9,777 bases of DNA from an uncultured Ruminococcus sp. (GCA_902791785.1 CADAXH010000038.1:1-9777); one strand, 5' to 3'; positions 1-8,532 are shown, counted from the stretch's first letter. Made by a program: numbers and translations. The notes: generated from the sequence alone by a model not told the origin.

Positions 1-56
1 ACTGGCGCATTGATACCGTCTGGGGTGTCGGATACAAATTCCTGGTAAATAACTGA
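1..56 (+). CDS. Response regulator, OmpR/PhoB family, C-terminal tail (partial)
   Basis: Reading from base 3, the frame gives WRIDTVWGVGYKFLVNN followed by TGA at 54-56. The segment 'IDTVWGVGYKF' is the classic end of the winged-helix DNA-binding domain of OmpR/PhoB response regulators: the last recognition-helix residues, then the beta-hairpin wing containing the V/RG(V)GY motif. Only about 17 residues are present and the gene continues off the left edge, so regulated targets cannot be inferred. It lies 36 bases upstream of a histidine kinase start in the same direction, the usual regulator-then-kinase order. It therefore belongs with the left-hand side of the suspected join near base 330, not necessarily with the housekeeping operon to the right. 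Confidence 0.8.
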   Translation, partial: WRIDTVWGVGYKFLVNN

Positions 57-92
57 TCCATGTCCGGATAAGCCGGCATTGAAAGAAGATTT

Positions 93-330
93 ATGCGAAA
101 AGCTCTTTATTTCAAGTTCATACTGGCTTATCTGATTTTTGCCTTTTTCGGAGTATTTATGGTTGCGACCTTCGGGGCAAGCATGATTCGAAACCAGATT
201 GTGCAGCACGAAGCGGATGCCCTTTATAAGGAAGCCAACCGGATTTCCACAACGTATGCGTCCGATTTGTATACCAACCGTGCGGCACTCGATACCGTAA
301 AGCAGGAACTGGATTTCCTTGACGGCGGAA
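93..330 (+). pseudogene. Sensor histidine kinase, N-terminal fragment only
   Basis: Residues 1-78 of the chimeric frame start MRKALYFKFILAYLIF, with a hydrophobic membrane segment at about residues 8-30. A polar helical stretch with several charged residues (IVQHEADALYKEANRISTTYASDLY) follows, typical of the extracytoplasmic start of clostridial two-component kinases. It lies 36 bases after a response-regulator stop codon and has its own ribosome site, as expected for the second gene of a regulator-kinase operon. No HAMP, dimerisation/H-box or ATPase domain follows, because the frame changes to RecJ. Bases 1-320 are about 45% G+C by hand count, a little richer than the following recJ sequence (roughly 40%), which fits a different source. 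The kinase assignment rests on context and the N-terminal pattern, so it is less certain than the RecJ assignment. Confidence 0.7.
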
Positions 331-1778
331 AACTCAACAATAACACAATCAAGGAAATGTGCAAAAGGTATATTGACCTGGTCACAATCGGAACAATTGC
401 AGACGTTATGCCTTTGACAGGCGAAAACAGAATAATTGTTTATATGGGCCTGAATATGATAACCAGGAGCAGACAGTCCGGTATCAGGGCATTATTCAAT
501 GCATCCAGGGTTCCTCTTGAAGGAGAAACCAAAATCACGTCTTCAACAATCAGCTACACAATCGCCCCCAAGATTAACGCAGTCGGAAGAATGGGCAACG
601 CAAGCAAGGCGGTTGAACTATTCCTGAGCGATGAAGACAATAAAGCAAACCTTATCGCAGAAGAACTTTGCGAAATTAACAGAGAGAGACAGTCAACTGA
701 AAACAAGATATTGATTGAAGCTCTCGAGATGATGGAAAAACAAAACAATCTTGAAGACAAAAACGTCATTGTTCTTTCAAGCAACACATGGCACCATGGT
801 GTTGTAGGAATAGTTGCTTCAAGACTGGTGGACCGTTTCAACAAACCCACAATTCTGATTTCGTTTGACGGCAATGATCAGGAAGGAAAAGGTTCTGCAA
901 GAAGCATCAAGGGCCTGAATCTTGTCAATGCATTGGCTCACTGCGAAGATCAGCTCGTGAAATTCGGCGGACATGAACTTGCAGCGGGTCTGACTATAAG
1001 AAGAGACCAGCTTGACAGCTTTGCTGAAAAACTGAATGAATATATAAGCAAAGAAGTAGTTCAGAAGACTTCATATGAGAGTATAACCGCTGATTGTGAA
1101 CTCAATTCAGATGACGTTTGCGAAGCAATAGTATCATCTTTCAGTTCACTTGAACCGTTTGGCTGCGGAAACCCTGAACCATTGTTCTGCATAAAGAACT
1201 GCAGGATTATTTCAATGCTTCCTCTTAGCGAAGGAAAACACACCAAGGTTGCTCTTGAAAACAACAATAACAGACTGTCTGCTGTAATGTTCGGAATCAA
1301 CCTCACAAAAGAAGGTTTCACTGCCAATGATATGGTGGATATTCTGTTCAATATGGATATCAACGAATACAGGGGCTACAGATCTGTTCAGCTGAGAATC
1401 AAGGATATTGACTATTCGGACTCCCTGAAGTTCAACCTGAAACAGTATCAGAGCGAAGTTGACAGACTCATGAACAATAAAACAAATGTTTCGGAAGAGT
1501 ATCTGCCGACTCCGGATGACTTCAAGAGCGTGTACTACAAGATATGCGAGTTCCTGAAAAACAATAAAGGAAAAGTATCAATCAAAAGGCTTATCGGAAC
1601 ATCAGACAGAACATCATATATTAAGACCGGTGCTGCCATAATAGCGTTCCAGCAGGCAGAAGTATTCAAATTCACAAAGATCAATGAGTTTGATTATGAA
1701 GTTGAACTGCTGGCTGTAAAGGATAAACCTGAAATCAATTCAACGCCAATAATGGTTGGAAACAACGTAAAAGAATAG
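93..1778 (+). CDS. recJ: Chimeric ORF: sensor-kinase N-terminus joined in frame to RecJ lacking its DHH half
   Basis: This is a 561-residue reading frame built from two unrelated parts. Residues 1-78 or so look like a sensor histidine kinase. From about residue 80 the protein is single-stranded-DNA 5'-3' exonuclease RecJ. It starts in the region before the 'DLVTIGTIADVMPLTGENR' block, continues through the DHHA1 domain with GGHELAAG at 292-299, then the OB-fold (about 325-445, including 'LEPFGCGNPEP'), and ends in the C-terminal extension common in Firmicutes. Normal RecJ carries the metal-binding DHH motifs in an N-terminal phosphoesterase domain of roughly 200 residues, and that domain is absent. 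As written the protein should have no nuclease activity. The start follows a GAAAGAAG ribosome site at 81-88 that belongs to the kinase. The stop lies 35 bases before rel, which fits the recJ-rel neighbourhood of Firmicutes, although the apt gene often found between them is missing. The RecJ identity of the C-terminal part is firm; the authenticity of the fusion is doubtful. Confidence 0.85.
   Translation: MRKALYFKFILAYLIFAFFGVFMVATFGASMIRNQIVQHEADALYKEANRISTTYASDLYTNRAALDTVKQELDFLDGGKLNNNTIKEMCKRYIDLVTIGTIADVMPLTGENRIIVYMGLNMITRSRQSGIRALFNASRVPLEGETKITSSTISYTIAPKINAVGRMGNASKAVELFLSDEDNKANLIAEELCEINRERQSTENKILIEALEMMEKQNNLEDKNVIVLSSNTWHHGVVGIVASRLVDRFNKPTILISFDGNDQEGKGSARSIKGLNLVNALAHCEDQLVKFGGHELAAGLTIRRDQLDSFAEKLNEYISKEVVQKTSYESITADCELNSDDVCEAIVSSFSSLEPFGCGNPEPLFCIKNCRIISMLPLSEGKHTKVALENNNNRLSAVMFGINLTKEGFTANDMVDILFNMDINEYRGYRSVQLRIKDIDYSDSLKFNLKQYQSEVDRLMNNKTNVSEEYLPTPDDFKSVYYKICEFLKNNKGKVSIKRLIGTSDRTSYIKTGAAIIAFQQAEVFKFTKINEFDYEVELLAVKDKPEINSTPIMVGNNVKE
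318..340 (+). other. Breakpoint between kinase and RecJ sequence
   Basis: The protein changes character across DFLDGGKLNNN (residues 74-84). Upstream sequence has the features of a histidine kinase sensor region. Downstream sequence aligns with the middle of RecJ, just before its GTIADVMPLTGENR block. The exact base cannot be fixed by eye; 318-340 brackets it. No insertion sequence, terminal repeat or tRNA is visible at the join that would explain it as a mobile-element event. Confidence 0.75.
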
Positions 1779-1813
1779 AACCAATTTACAGAAAGAATTA
1801 ACTGGAGATAAAA

Positions 1814-4015
1814 ATGTTTAACGGAATTGACAAACTATTGTTTATTCTGGAAGAGGGCGGAAAGAAGTACGACATCGACAAAATCAGCGAAGCGTATGAG
1901 TATGCCAAGGAACTTCACAAGGGTCAGTTCAGAAAGAGCGGAGAAGAATACATAGTCCATCCGATAGCAGTGGCTGAAATAGTTGCTGAATACTGCATGG
2001 ATACGGATTCGGTATGTGCCGCATTCCTTCATGACACGCTGGAAGATTGTTCAGACAAAACAAACATAGACATAATCAAAGAGAAGTTCGGCAGTGATGT
2101 TGCCGAGCTCGTTGATGGTCTGACAAAACTGGTTGCGCTCAAGTCTGAGAATCAGGAAGACGCCCATATAGAGAGTTTGAGAAAGATGTTCTTTGCCATG
2201 GCAAAGGACGTCAGAGTCATCATGATAAAACTGGCCGACAGACTGCACAATATGAGAACTCTGTCAGCCCAGCCTGAAAACAAGAGACGTTCAATTGCAC
2301 TTGAGACAATGTACGTTTACGCACCTCTTGCACACAGATTAGGTATGCAGAGAATGAAGGCGGAGCTTGAAGATTTATCGCTTCATTATCTGGACCTCAA
2401 AGGTTATGAACAGGTCAGCGAAAGTGTAAATCAGAAATACGGCCAGACAATGGGATTCCTTGAAAAAATCAGGGAACAGATCAAAGATGCACTTAACAGA
2501 AGCGGCATGCAGTATACATTGGAGGGAAGAGTTAAATCAGTATACAGTTTGTATAACAAGATATTCGTAAAAGGCAGAAGCTTTGAAGAAATCTATGACT
2601 TTTACGCATTCAGAATCATTGTTGAAACAAACTCAAACTGCTACGAAACACTTGGTATAATTCACGATTTATACAAAGCTATTCCTAACAGACTGAAGGA
2701 CTATATATCCACACCTAAGCCTAACAAGTATCAGGCAATTCATACATCTGTTATCGGTGAAGAGGGCGTTCCTTTTGAAGTTCAGATCAGAACAAAAGAG
2801 ATGAACCAGATTGCTGAATACGGAATCGCCGCGCACTGGAAATATAAATCTGGTGAGCAGTCAAAGCAGTCGGTAGACGAGAAACTTGAGTGGATCTCAA
2901 GACTGATTGAACAGGAAGAAAACACAGAGAATCCGGATGATTTCTATGGCGCTCTCAAGATAGACCTGTTCCAGGATGAAACATTCGTATTTACGCCTAA
3001 AGGGGCAATCATCACTCTTCCGCAGAACGCCAACTGCATAGATTTTGCATACAAGATCCACAGCGAAGTCGGAAGCCACATGATTGGTGCAAAAGTCAAC
3101 GGTGTAATTGTTCCGATTGACAGAAAACTCAACAACGGCGATATAGTGGAAATAATCACATCTTCATCTTCAAAGGGACCGAGCAGGGACTGGCTTAACA
3201 TTGCTTTGACAAGTGAAGCAAAGACAAAGATCAGACAATGGTTCAAGAAAGAGAAGAGACCTGAGAATATTGAAACCGGAAAGAACATGATCGTTTCCGA
3301 AATGAGAAGACTTCAGCTCGGTTGTACCACTGCTGAATTCAACAGCATCATGGACGGCATTGCTTCCAGACTCGGAATGGGCAGTTCCGACGACATGTTC
3401 AGCATGCTCGGATATGGTGGTATTTCCCTGGATAAAGTATCCTCAAAACTCAGAGAGGAATACATAAAAATAGTCGAGCCGCAGAAGGAGATGATTACTT
3501 CTGTATCTCAGATTGCTGTTGTCAATCCAAGCAGAAACATCAAGGGATTCAGAGGTGTTATTGTTGACGGACTTGAAGGATGTCAGGTTAAGTTTGCAAA
3601 GTGCTGCAACCCGCTGCCCGGAGACAACATCATCGGCTTCATAACCAAGGGATATGGTATATCTATCCACAAGAGGGATTGCGAAAACATAATGGAGTTC
3701 ATGAAAACTCAGCCTGACAGGTTTGTAAATGTTTCATGGTCTCAGGCAATCAACGAATCCAGTGACAGTTCAAGCTATGAAGCATTCATGCAGATGTTTG
3801 TTGAAGACAGATTGTCAATGCTTGCAGATATTTCAACCGCACTGGCTGAGATGAAAGTATCAATAACTCAGATTACAACTCAAAAAACTCAGAATCACAA
3901 CGTTATAGTCAACCTGGCTGTAACTTGTAAAAACCTTTCTCATTTCAACAATATCATGTCAAGACTGAGAGATATAAATGGTGTAATCGACGTTAAGAGA
4001 GGATATGGAAAATAA
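1814..4015 (+). CDS. rel: Bifunctional (p)ppGpp synthetase/hydrolase Rel
   Basis: A full-length 733-residue long RelA/SpoT homologue that makes (p)ppGpp from ATP plus GTP/GDP and degrades it, driving the stringent response on the ribosome. The N-terminal HD hydrolase domain is intact: H49, HD at 73-74, ED at 77-78 and KLADRLHNMRT at 139-149. The synthetase domain contains RLKD at 293-296. This matches the RxKD signature of bifunctional Rel enzymes rather than the ExDD of synthetase-only RelA. It also has the YQAIHTSVIG and EVQIRTKEMNQIAEYGIAAHWKYK-type block that contacts substrate. The TGS domain begins near residue 383 (DLFQDETFVFTPKG). A zinc-finger-like region has CC at 597-598, H619 and C623. 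The C-terminal ACT/RRM domain runs from about 656. All regions needed for both activities and for ribosome sensing appear present. A GGAG ribosome site at 1803-1806 precedes the ATG. The gene is probably the only long Rel protein in the cell, as in most Firmicutes; that is inference. Confidence 0.97.
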   Translation: MFNGIDKLLFILEEGGKKYDIDKISEAYEYAKELHKGQFRKSGEEYIVHPIAVAEIVAEYCMDTDSVCAAFLHDTLEDCSDKTNIDIIKEKFGSDVAELVDGLTKLVALKSENQEDAHIESLRKMFFAMAKDVRVIMIKLADRLHNMRTLSAQPENKRRSIALETMYVYAPLAHRLGMQRMKAELEDLSLHYLDLKGYEQVSESVNQKYGQTMGFLEKIREQIKDALNRSGMQYTLEGRVKSVYSLYNKIFVKGRSFEEIYDFYAFRIIVETNSNCYETLGIIHDLYKAIPNRLKDYISTPKPNKYQAIHTSVIGEEGVPFEVQIRTKEMNQIAEYGIAAHWKYKSGEQSKQSVDEKLEWISRLIEQEENTENPDDFYGALKIDLFQDETFVFTPKGAIITLPQNANCIDFAYKIHSEVGSHMIGAKVNGVIVPIDRKLNNGDIVEIITSSSSKGPSRDWLNIALTSEAKTKIRQWFKKEKRPENIETGKNMIVSEMRRLQLGCTTAEFNSIMDGIASRLGMGSSDDMFSMLGYGGISLDKVSSKLREEYIKIVEPQKEMITSVSQIAVVNPSRNIKGFRGVIVDGLEGCQVKFAKCCNPLPGDNIIGFITKGYGISIHKRDCENIMEFMKTQPDRFVNVSWSQAINESSDSSSYEAFMQMFVEDRLSMLADISTALAEMKVSITQITTQKTQNHNVIVNLAVTCKNLSHFNNIMSRLRDINGVIDVKRGYGK

Positions 4016-4033
4016 TAATCCATAAAAGAATAT

Positions 4034-4486
4034 ATGATTGCAGTGTTACAAAGGGTAAGTTCCGCCCAGGTGGTGTCGGATGGTGTCCTGACCGGAAAAA
4101 TCGGCCAGGGCCTTGCAATTTTGCTTGGCGTATATCAGGGTGATCAACAAGAAGATGCTGATGTACTTACCGCCAAAATTGCAAAACTCAGAATATTCAG
4201 CGATGATAATGACAAAATGAATCTTTCGGTTCTGGATGTCAAAGGATCGGCCATAGTTGTATCCAATTTCTCATTGTGCGCTAATTACAAACACGGCAAT
4301 CGTCCTGACTATTTGAATGCTGAAAAGCCAGAACGAGCAAATGAACTGTATGAATATTTTGTATCAGAACTGAGAAAATACATCAGTGATGTTCAGACAG
4401 GAGTGTTTGGCGCTAAAATGGCATATTCAATCGAGAACGATGGCCCTATAACCATCGTTATGGACAGCAAAATTCTATTGAAATAG
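4034..4486 (+). CDS. dtd: D-aminoacyl-tRNA deacylase Dtd
   Basis: A 150-residue cytosolic homodimeric enzyme that hydrolyses D-amino acids (and glycine) mischarged on tRNA, a chiral proofreading step. The family pattern is clear from the start (MIAVLQRVSSAQV) through LRIFSDDNDKMNLSVLDV, the GNRPDY loop and TGVFGAKM to NDGPITIVMDS near the end. The Gly-Pro pair that rejects L-aminoacyl-tRNA through a cross-subunit cis-peptide is present at 137-138. The usual S-Q-F-T-L motif is changed to S77-N78-F79-S80-L81, so both the Gln and the Thr are substituted. This variation looks conservative and the protein is full length, so activity is likely retained. It starts 18 bases after rel with no strong Shine-Dalgarno, only a purine-rich AAAAGAA stretch, which suggests translation is linked to that of rel. 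The rel-dtd pairing is a widely conserved arrangement in Firmicutes. Confidence 0.95.
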   Translation: MIAVLQRVSSAQVVSDGVLTGKIGQGLAILLGVYQGDQQEDADVLTAKIAKLRIFSDDNDKMNLSVLDVKGSAIVVSNFSLCANYKHGNRPDYLNAEKPERANELYEYFVSELRKYISDVQTGVFGAKMAYSIENDGPITIVMDSKILLK

Positions 4487-4494
4487 GAACGCAT

Positions 4495-5967
4495 ATGAAG
4501 ATTGAAATCATAGGAGACGTAGCGGAATATTATGTACAGACCTTGTGCCTGCTTTTCTTTCCGGGAGCCAAGTTCTCTAAGAAAGACAGCGATGATTCTC
4601 ACAAGGCAACTGTAGTTGTCGAAAAGAAAGAAGAATCCATTTCGTCAACAGTTACAATCACATATAACTGCAAGACTTCCACAAAATCTTATGAACAGGT
4701 CAATGACGAAAATCTCATTGAAAGAACAAGAATAAGAATTGCCGTCGGCAAGGCATTTCTTGCAGCAGGCAAAGCAGTTACAGGCGTATCGCCTCAGTGG
4801 GGAATCATGACAGGTGTAAGACCCTCAAAACTTGCTTTAAAAGAGCTGAATGAGAAAAAGAGCACCAAGGCCGATGCAAAATCATTCTTCCAGAATGAAT
4901 ATCTTGTGTCACTGAAAAAGGCATCGCTTCTTGTCGATATTGCTTCTGTGGAAAGAAAGATAATTAACGCATGCTCAAAAGATTCATGCAGTGTATATAT
5001 TTCAATTCCTTTCTGTCCGTCAAGATGCAGTTACTGTTCATTTGTTTCGTTTACATCAAACAGACTGTTGTCATTGATTGACGACTACATGGAAAAACTT
5101 ACCGATGACATAAAGAAGACTTTTGATCTCATAAAGGAACTCGGTCTTGAAGTCAAAACTGTTTACGTTGGAGGCGGAACACCTACAACACTTAACGAGC
5201 CTCAACTGAAGCTTCTTTTGGACACAATAAAGGCCCAGACCAATGTTGATAACCTTGAAGAGTTTACTCTTGAAGCAGGCAGACCGGACACGATCACAGC
5301 CGATAAACTCAAAGTGATCAAAGAAGGCGGTGTTACAAGAATCAGCATTAACCCTCAGACTTTAAACAGCGAGGTTCTTGAAATAATAGGCAGAAAACAC
5401 ACAGTTGAACAGTTCTATGAAGCATATGAACTTGCAACAAAATCCGGTATTCAGCAGATTAATACGGATTTGATTGCAGGCTTGCCGTATGATGGATTCA
5501 GAAGCTTTTCAGAGACCATGGACAGCATCATTGAACTGAGGCCGTCAAATATTACGGTTCACACTTTATGCATTAAAAATGCCGCTGATTTCGCCAAAGA
5601 AAAGAGCAGCATCTATTCTCCCGGAAACGTTGCATCAAAATGTGTCGATTATTCTCAGCTGTCAGCCAAGAATGCAGGATATATTCCTTACTATATTTAC
5701 AGGCAGAAAAATACCATAGACAACCTTGAAAACGTGGGTTTTTGTCTGCCGGGATGCGAGGGAAGATACAACATCTATATGATGGAAGAAGTTCATTCAA
5801 TATTTGCGTGCGGAGCGGGAGCAGTCACAAAATGTGTTTCTCCTGAAGGCACAAATATTGTCAGGGTATTCAATTTCAAATATCCATATGAGTATTTGTC
5901 TGATACGGACAACTCAAAAATTAACAACAAATTCAACACTATCAGGGAGTTCTACAAGAATCTCTGA
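4495..5967 (+). CDS. hemZ: HemZ, radical SAM coproporphyrinogen III oxidase-like protein
   Basis: A 490-residue radical S-adenosylmethionine protein of the HemN/HemW/HemZ superfamily. The iron-sulfur cluster motif CxxxCxxC is at C174, C178 and C181 within ISIPFCPSRCSYCSF, followed by the SAM-binding GGGTPT at 226-231. About 160 residues precede the radical SAM core and contain the HemZ-specific GIMTGVRPSKL segment, which separates it from HemN and HemW. The length matches the family. The family name comes from anaerobic coproporphyrinogen III dehydrogenase; the true substrate of clostridial HemZ proteins in organisms without a full heme pathway is uncertain. The start lies 8 bases after dtd. 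Its ribosome site (AGGA) overlaps the dtd TAG stop, a sign of translational coupling. In many clostridia a metallo-beta-lactamase-fold gene sits near here, but none is present. Confidence 0.93.
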   Translation: MKIEIIGDVAEYYVQTLCLLFFPGAKFSKKDSDDSHKATVVVEKKEESISSTVTITYNCKTSTKSYEQVNDENLIERTRIRIAVGKAFLAAGKAVTGVSPQWGIMTGVRPSKLALKELNEKKSTKADAKSFFQNEYLVSLKKASLLVDIASVERKIINACSKDSCSVYISIPFCPSRCSYCSFVSFTSNRLLSLIDDYMEKLTDDIKKTFDLIKELGLEVKTVYVGGGTPTTLNEPQLKLLLDTIKAQTNVDNLEEFTLEAGRPDTITADKLKVIKEGGVTRISINPQTLNSEVLEIIGRKHTVEQFYEAYELATKSGIQQINTDLIAGLPYDGFRSFSETMDSIIELRPSNITVHTLCIKNAADFAKEKSSIYSPGNVASKCVDYSQLSAKNAGYIPYYIYRQKNTIDNLENVGFCLPGCEGRYNIYMMEEVHSIFACGAGAVTKCVSPEGTNIVRVFNFKYPYEYLSDTDNSKINNKFNTIREFYKNL

Positions 5968-5997
5968 AATGATCGATAAAAAAAGGATTAATTAATA

Positions 5998-6879
5998 ATG
6001 GTAATTTATCACCCATATATAAAACCGGGAACAGAGAAAAAACTGGTCAGCAAATGGGAAAACAGATTTGTAGACAGCATAAGGAAAATTGTGGACGATA
6101 TATGCAAAAACAAGTCAATCAGATTTGTTACGCTGACAGGCCCGACATGTTCGGGAAAAACCACCACGGCGTCATTGCTTTCAAAGTTCTTTAAGGAAAA
6201 AGGCAGATCAGCAAGGGTTATCTCTGTGGATGATTTCTACGGAGAATTTGCAAATGACAGAACTAATGTCAATTTTGAATCTATAGAAGCAATTGACATG
6301 GAGTGTTTTACAGATTGTATAGAAAAAATAAAGAACAAAGAAGATACAAAAATACCCGTATTTGATTTTGTTACGCAGTCCCGCACCGGTTACACGGATT
6401 TTCCTTATGAAGAAAACGGGATAGTGATTATTGAGGGAATACAGACAATGTATCCTGAAATAAGGAAAATCCTTCCGAGAGAGACTACAAAAAGAATATT
6501 CATTGACGTTGAAAAATTAATAGCTTACGGCGTGTATTTCAACAAGCAGTACATCAGATACTGCAGAAGAGTTGTCAGGGATTTCCAGTTCCGCAATTCG
6601 TCACTGAAAAGAACTATATTTCTTCTTAAGAATGTTGCAGAAAATGAACATGACAACATTTATCCGTTCAGAAAACTTGCAGATTACAAAGTAAGTTCAT
6701 TGATGCCTTATTGCATTAGTGTCATCAAAGATTATTTGCTGAATAAAATTCCTTATGATCAGAATGATCCAACTGAAATGAGGGTACTTAAAAAGCTTAA
6801 AGAGGATCTGAAAAAAGTTCCTGCCATGTCGGAAAAATTTGTCCCGGCAGATTCTGTATACAGGGAGTTTATAGGATAA
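5998..6879 (+). CDS. Uridine kinase-family P-loop nucleoside kinase
   Basis: A 293-residue soluble protein of the uridine kinase/phosphoribulokinase family. It has a Walker A motif GPTCSGKT at 48-55, a DDFY element at 78-81 resembling the nucleoside-binding DD.Y of uridine kinases, IPVFDF at 119-124, a Walker B-like IIEGIQ around 144-149 and a basic lid segment CRRVVRD at 189-195. The likely reaction is ATP-dependent phosphorylation of uridine/cytidine or a related small molecule. The best resemblance is to the C-terminal kinase half of larger clostridial and Thermotoga-type nucleoside kinases that carry TGS and ThrRS-like domains in front. Here those domains are absent and only about 45 residues precede the P-loop. 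It starts 30 bases after hemZ with a modest AGGA-type ribosome site and ends 7 bases before the flippase gene, so it is co-transcribed. The substrate is not proven by the sequence. Confidence 0.85.
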   Translation: MVIYHPYIKPGTEKKLVSKWENRFVDSIRKIVDDICKNKSIRFVTLTGPTCSGKTTTASLLSKFFKEKGRSARVISVDDFYGEFANDRTNVNFESIEAIDMECFTDCIEKIKNKEDTKIPVFDFVTQSRTGYTDFPYEENGIVIIEGIQTMYPEIRKILPRETTKRIFIDVEKLIAYGVYFNKQYIRYCRRVVRDFQFRNSSLKRTIFLLKNVAENEHDNIYPFRKLADYKVSSLMPYCISVIKDYLLNKIPYDQNDPTEMRVLKKLKEDLKKVPAMSEKFVPADSVYREFIG

Positions 6880-6886
6880 CAGAAAT

Positions 6887-8509
6887 ATGAGCGAACAAAC
6901 CAAAACAAAAGAGCCTAGACTGATTGTAGGTGTTATGGTTCTGATGATATCAAATATCATAGTGAAGCTTATCGGCGTATTGTTCAAGATACCGCTGCAC
7001 AACCTGTTGGGTGATGCGGGAATGGGTTATTTCAACGCTGCATACAGTGTATTCACGACTTTGTATCTGGTATCCACCTCAGGACTTCCGACTGCAATTT
7101 CAATGATAGTCTCGCGATCAAGAATCCTCGGTCGAAAAAAACAAGTTAATAAGATCTTTTCGACAGCACTGCTGATATTCGTAGTGGTGGGGACTCTCGG
7201 CAGCTGTCTGATGTTTTTCGGTTCTTCTGTTATTGCTGAAATGATGGGAAGCCCAGGCGCCGCACAGTCAATAAAAATGATAGCGCCTACGCTTCTTCTT
7301 GTCGCAATATCAAGTTCTGTAAGAGGTTATTTCCAGGGCCATCAGAATATGATTCCGACAGCAGTGTCGGAAATCATTGAATCCATAGGAAAGTTTGCTA
7401 TAGGCGTTGTTTTGGGCATCCATGCGCTTAATATAGGCAAACCCATAGAGATTGCATCCGCATATGCCATCTTTGGTGTAGTTGTCGGCGAGGCGGTCGG
7501 AATGACTTTCCTGATAGTCTTCAAAGCCGTCTACAAGCAGAATTACAGCTATACCAATCTTGAAGACGATGGCGTGGTTGAACCCAGAAAGTCAATACTG
7601 GCAAGCCTTTTCAGGATTTCCATTCCTATAATGCTGGCATCTGTGGTTCTTAATCTCACCAGCACGATTGACGCGTTTTCCATAGTTAATATACTAAAAA
7701 AAGTCATTGGTCAGGAAGCTGCAGAAGCTGCATACGGAAACTATACAACCCTTGCAGTGACTCTGTTCCATCTTCCGGCAACTCTGGTTACACCGATCTC
7801 AACATCGCTTGTCCCGGCTTTATCTGCAGCCCATACGCAGGGAAGTGATAATAAGATCAGAGTTCTTTTAAAAGCATCTACAAAGCTCGTTGCAATTATA
7901 TCAATCCCTTGCGCTTTTGGCTTGTCAATACTGGCAAAACCGATCCTCGGAATACTGTTTTCCAATGCAGAATCAGTTGAAAATGCAGGTATTTTGCTGA
8001 CATTATTGGCTCCTGCAGTCATATTCTCATCATTACTGACGATAACATCGTCAATACTTCAGTCATTCGGATATCAAAGATTCCCGTTAGTATCGATGAT
8101 CGCCGGAATAATGGTCAAAATCACAGGAAACCTGGTGTTGATATCAATACCTCAGATTGGAATAAAAGGTGCTCCGATTTCCACATTGCTGGCGTATATA
8201 ACTATGGCTTCATTGAATGTTTTATTCGTCAAGAAGTTTGTAAAACATGAATTCAGAATCATAAAAACATACATAAAACCAGTCCTGGCGGGAATAATTG
8301 CATCAATGTCCACAATGGCTTCATACACATTGATTCACACCTTGATGGGAGACGAATGGTACGGAGTCTTGTTGTCAATACTGATAACCGCAGTTGTTTA
8401 TTTTGTATTCCTGTTTATTGTAAAAGCATTCGCAAAGGAAGATATTTTGTTCCTGTCACACGGAGATAAGATTTATAAAGTACTTCAGAAACTTCGCCTG
8501 ATGAAATAA
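6887..8509 (+). CDS. SpoVB/MurJ-like polysaccharide or lipid-linked flippase (MOP superfamily)
   Basis: A 540-residue integral membrane protein with roughly 14 hydrophobic segments spread along its length and no cleaved signal peptide. It starts with a short charged cytoplasmic tail (MSEQTKTKEPR), followed by a first membrane segment at about residues 12-34. The segment LIGVLFKIPLHNLLGDAGMGYFNAAYS, then STSGLPTAISMIVS and SSVRGYFQGHQNMIPTAVSEIIE, is characteristic of the SpoVB/polysaccharide-biosynthesis branch of the MOP flippase superfamily, related to MurJ. These proteins move lipid-linked sugars such as lipid II across the membrane; SpoVB itself serves spore cortex formation in Bacillus. 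Clostridia carry several paralogues, so a sporulation role is not assured. It is the last gene of the operon, 7 bases after the kinase gene, and is followed by a terminator-like hairpin at 8533-8601. Confidence 0.92.
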   Translation: MSEQTKTKEPRLIVGVMVLMISNIIVKLIGVLFKIPLHNLLGDAGMGYFNAAYSVFTTLYLVSTSGLPTAISMIVSRSRILGRKKQVNKIFSTALLIFVVVGTLGSCLMFFGSSVIAEMMGSPGAAQSIKMIAPTLLLVAISSSVRGYFQGHQNMIPTAVSEIIESIGKFAIGVVLGIHALNIGKPIEIASAYAIFGVVVGEAVGMTFLIVFKAVYKQNYSYTNLEDDGVVEPRKSILASLFRISIPIMLASVVLNLTSTIDAFSIVNILKKVIGQEAAEAAYGNYTTLAVTLFHLPATLVTPISTSLVPALSAAHTQGSDNKIRVLLKASTKLVAIISIPCAFGLSILAKPILGILFSNAESVENAGILLTLLAPAVIFSSLLTITSSILQSFGYQRFPLVSMIAGIMVKITGNLVLISIPQIGIKGAPISTLLAYITMASLNVLFVKKFVKHEFRIIKTYIKPVLAGIIASMSTMASYTLIHTLMGDEWYGVLLSILITAVVYFVFLFIVKAFAKEDILFLSHGDKIYKVLQKLRLMK

Positions 8510-8532
8510 TGCGAATTATACAAAATATTTTT

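Noticed and set aside
93..1778. A genuine membrane-anchored RecJ sensor protein
   Set aside because: The catalytic DHH half is missing, the upstream response-regulator tail explains the N-terminus as an ordinary kinase, and base composition shifts at the join; a rearrangement or misassembly is the simpler reading.
5804..5995. A 63-codon plus-strand frame overlapping the end of hemZ
   Set aside because: It lies almost wholly within hemZ in another frame with no ribosome site; the hemZ frame carries the conserved protein.
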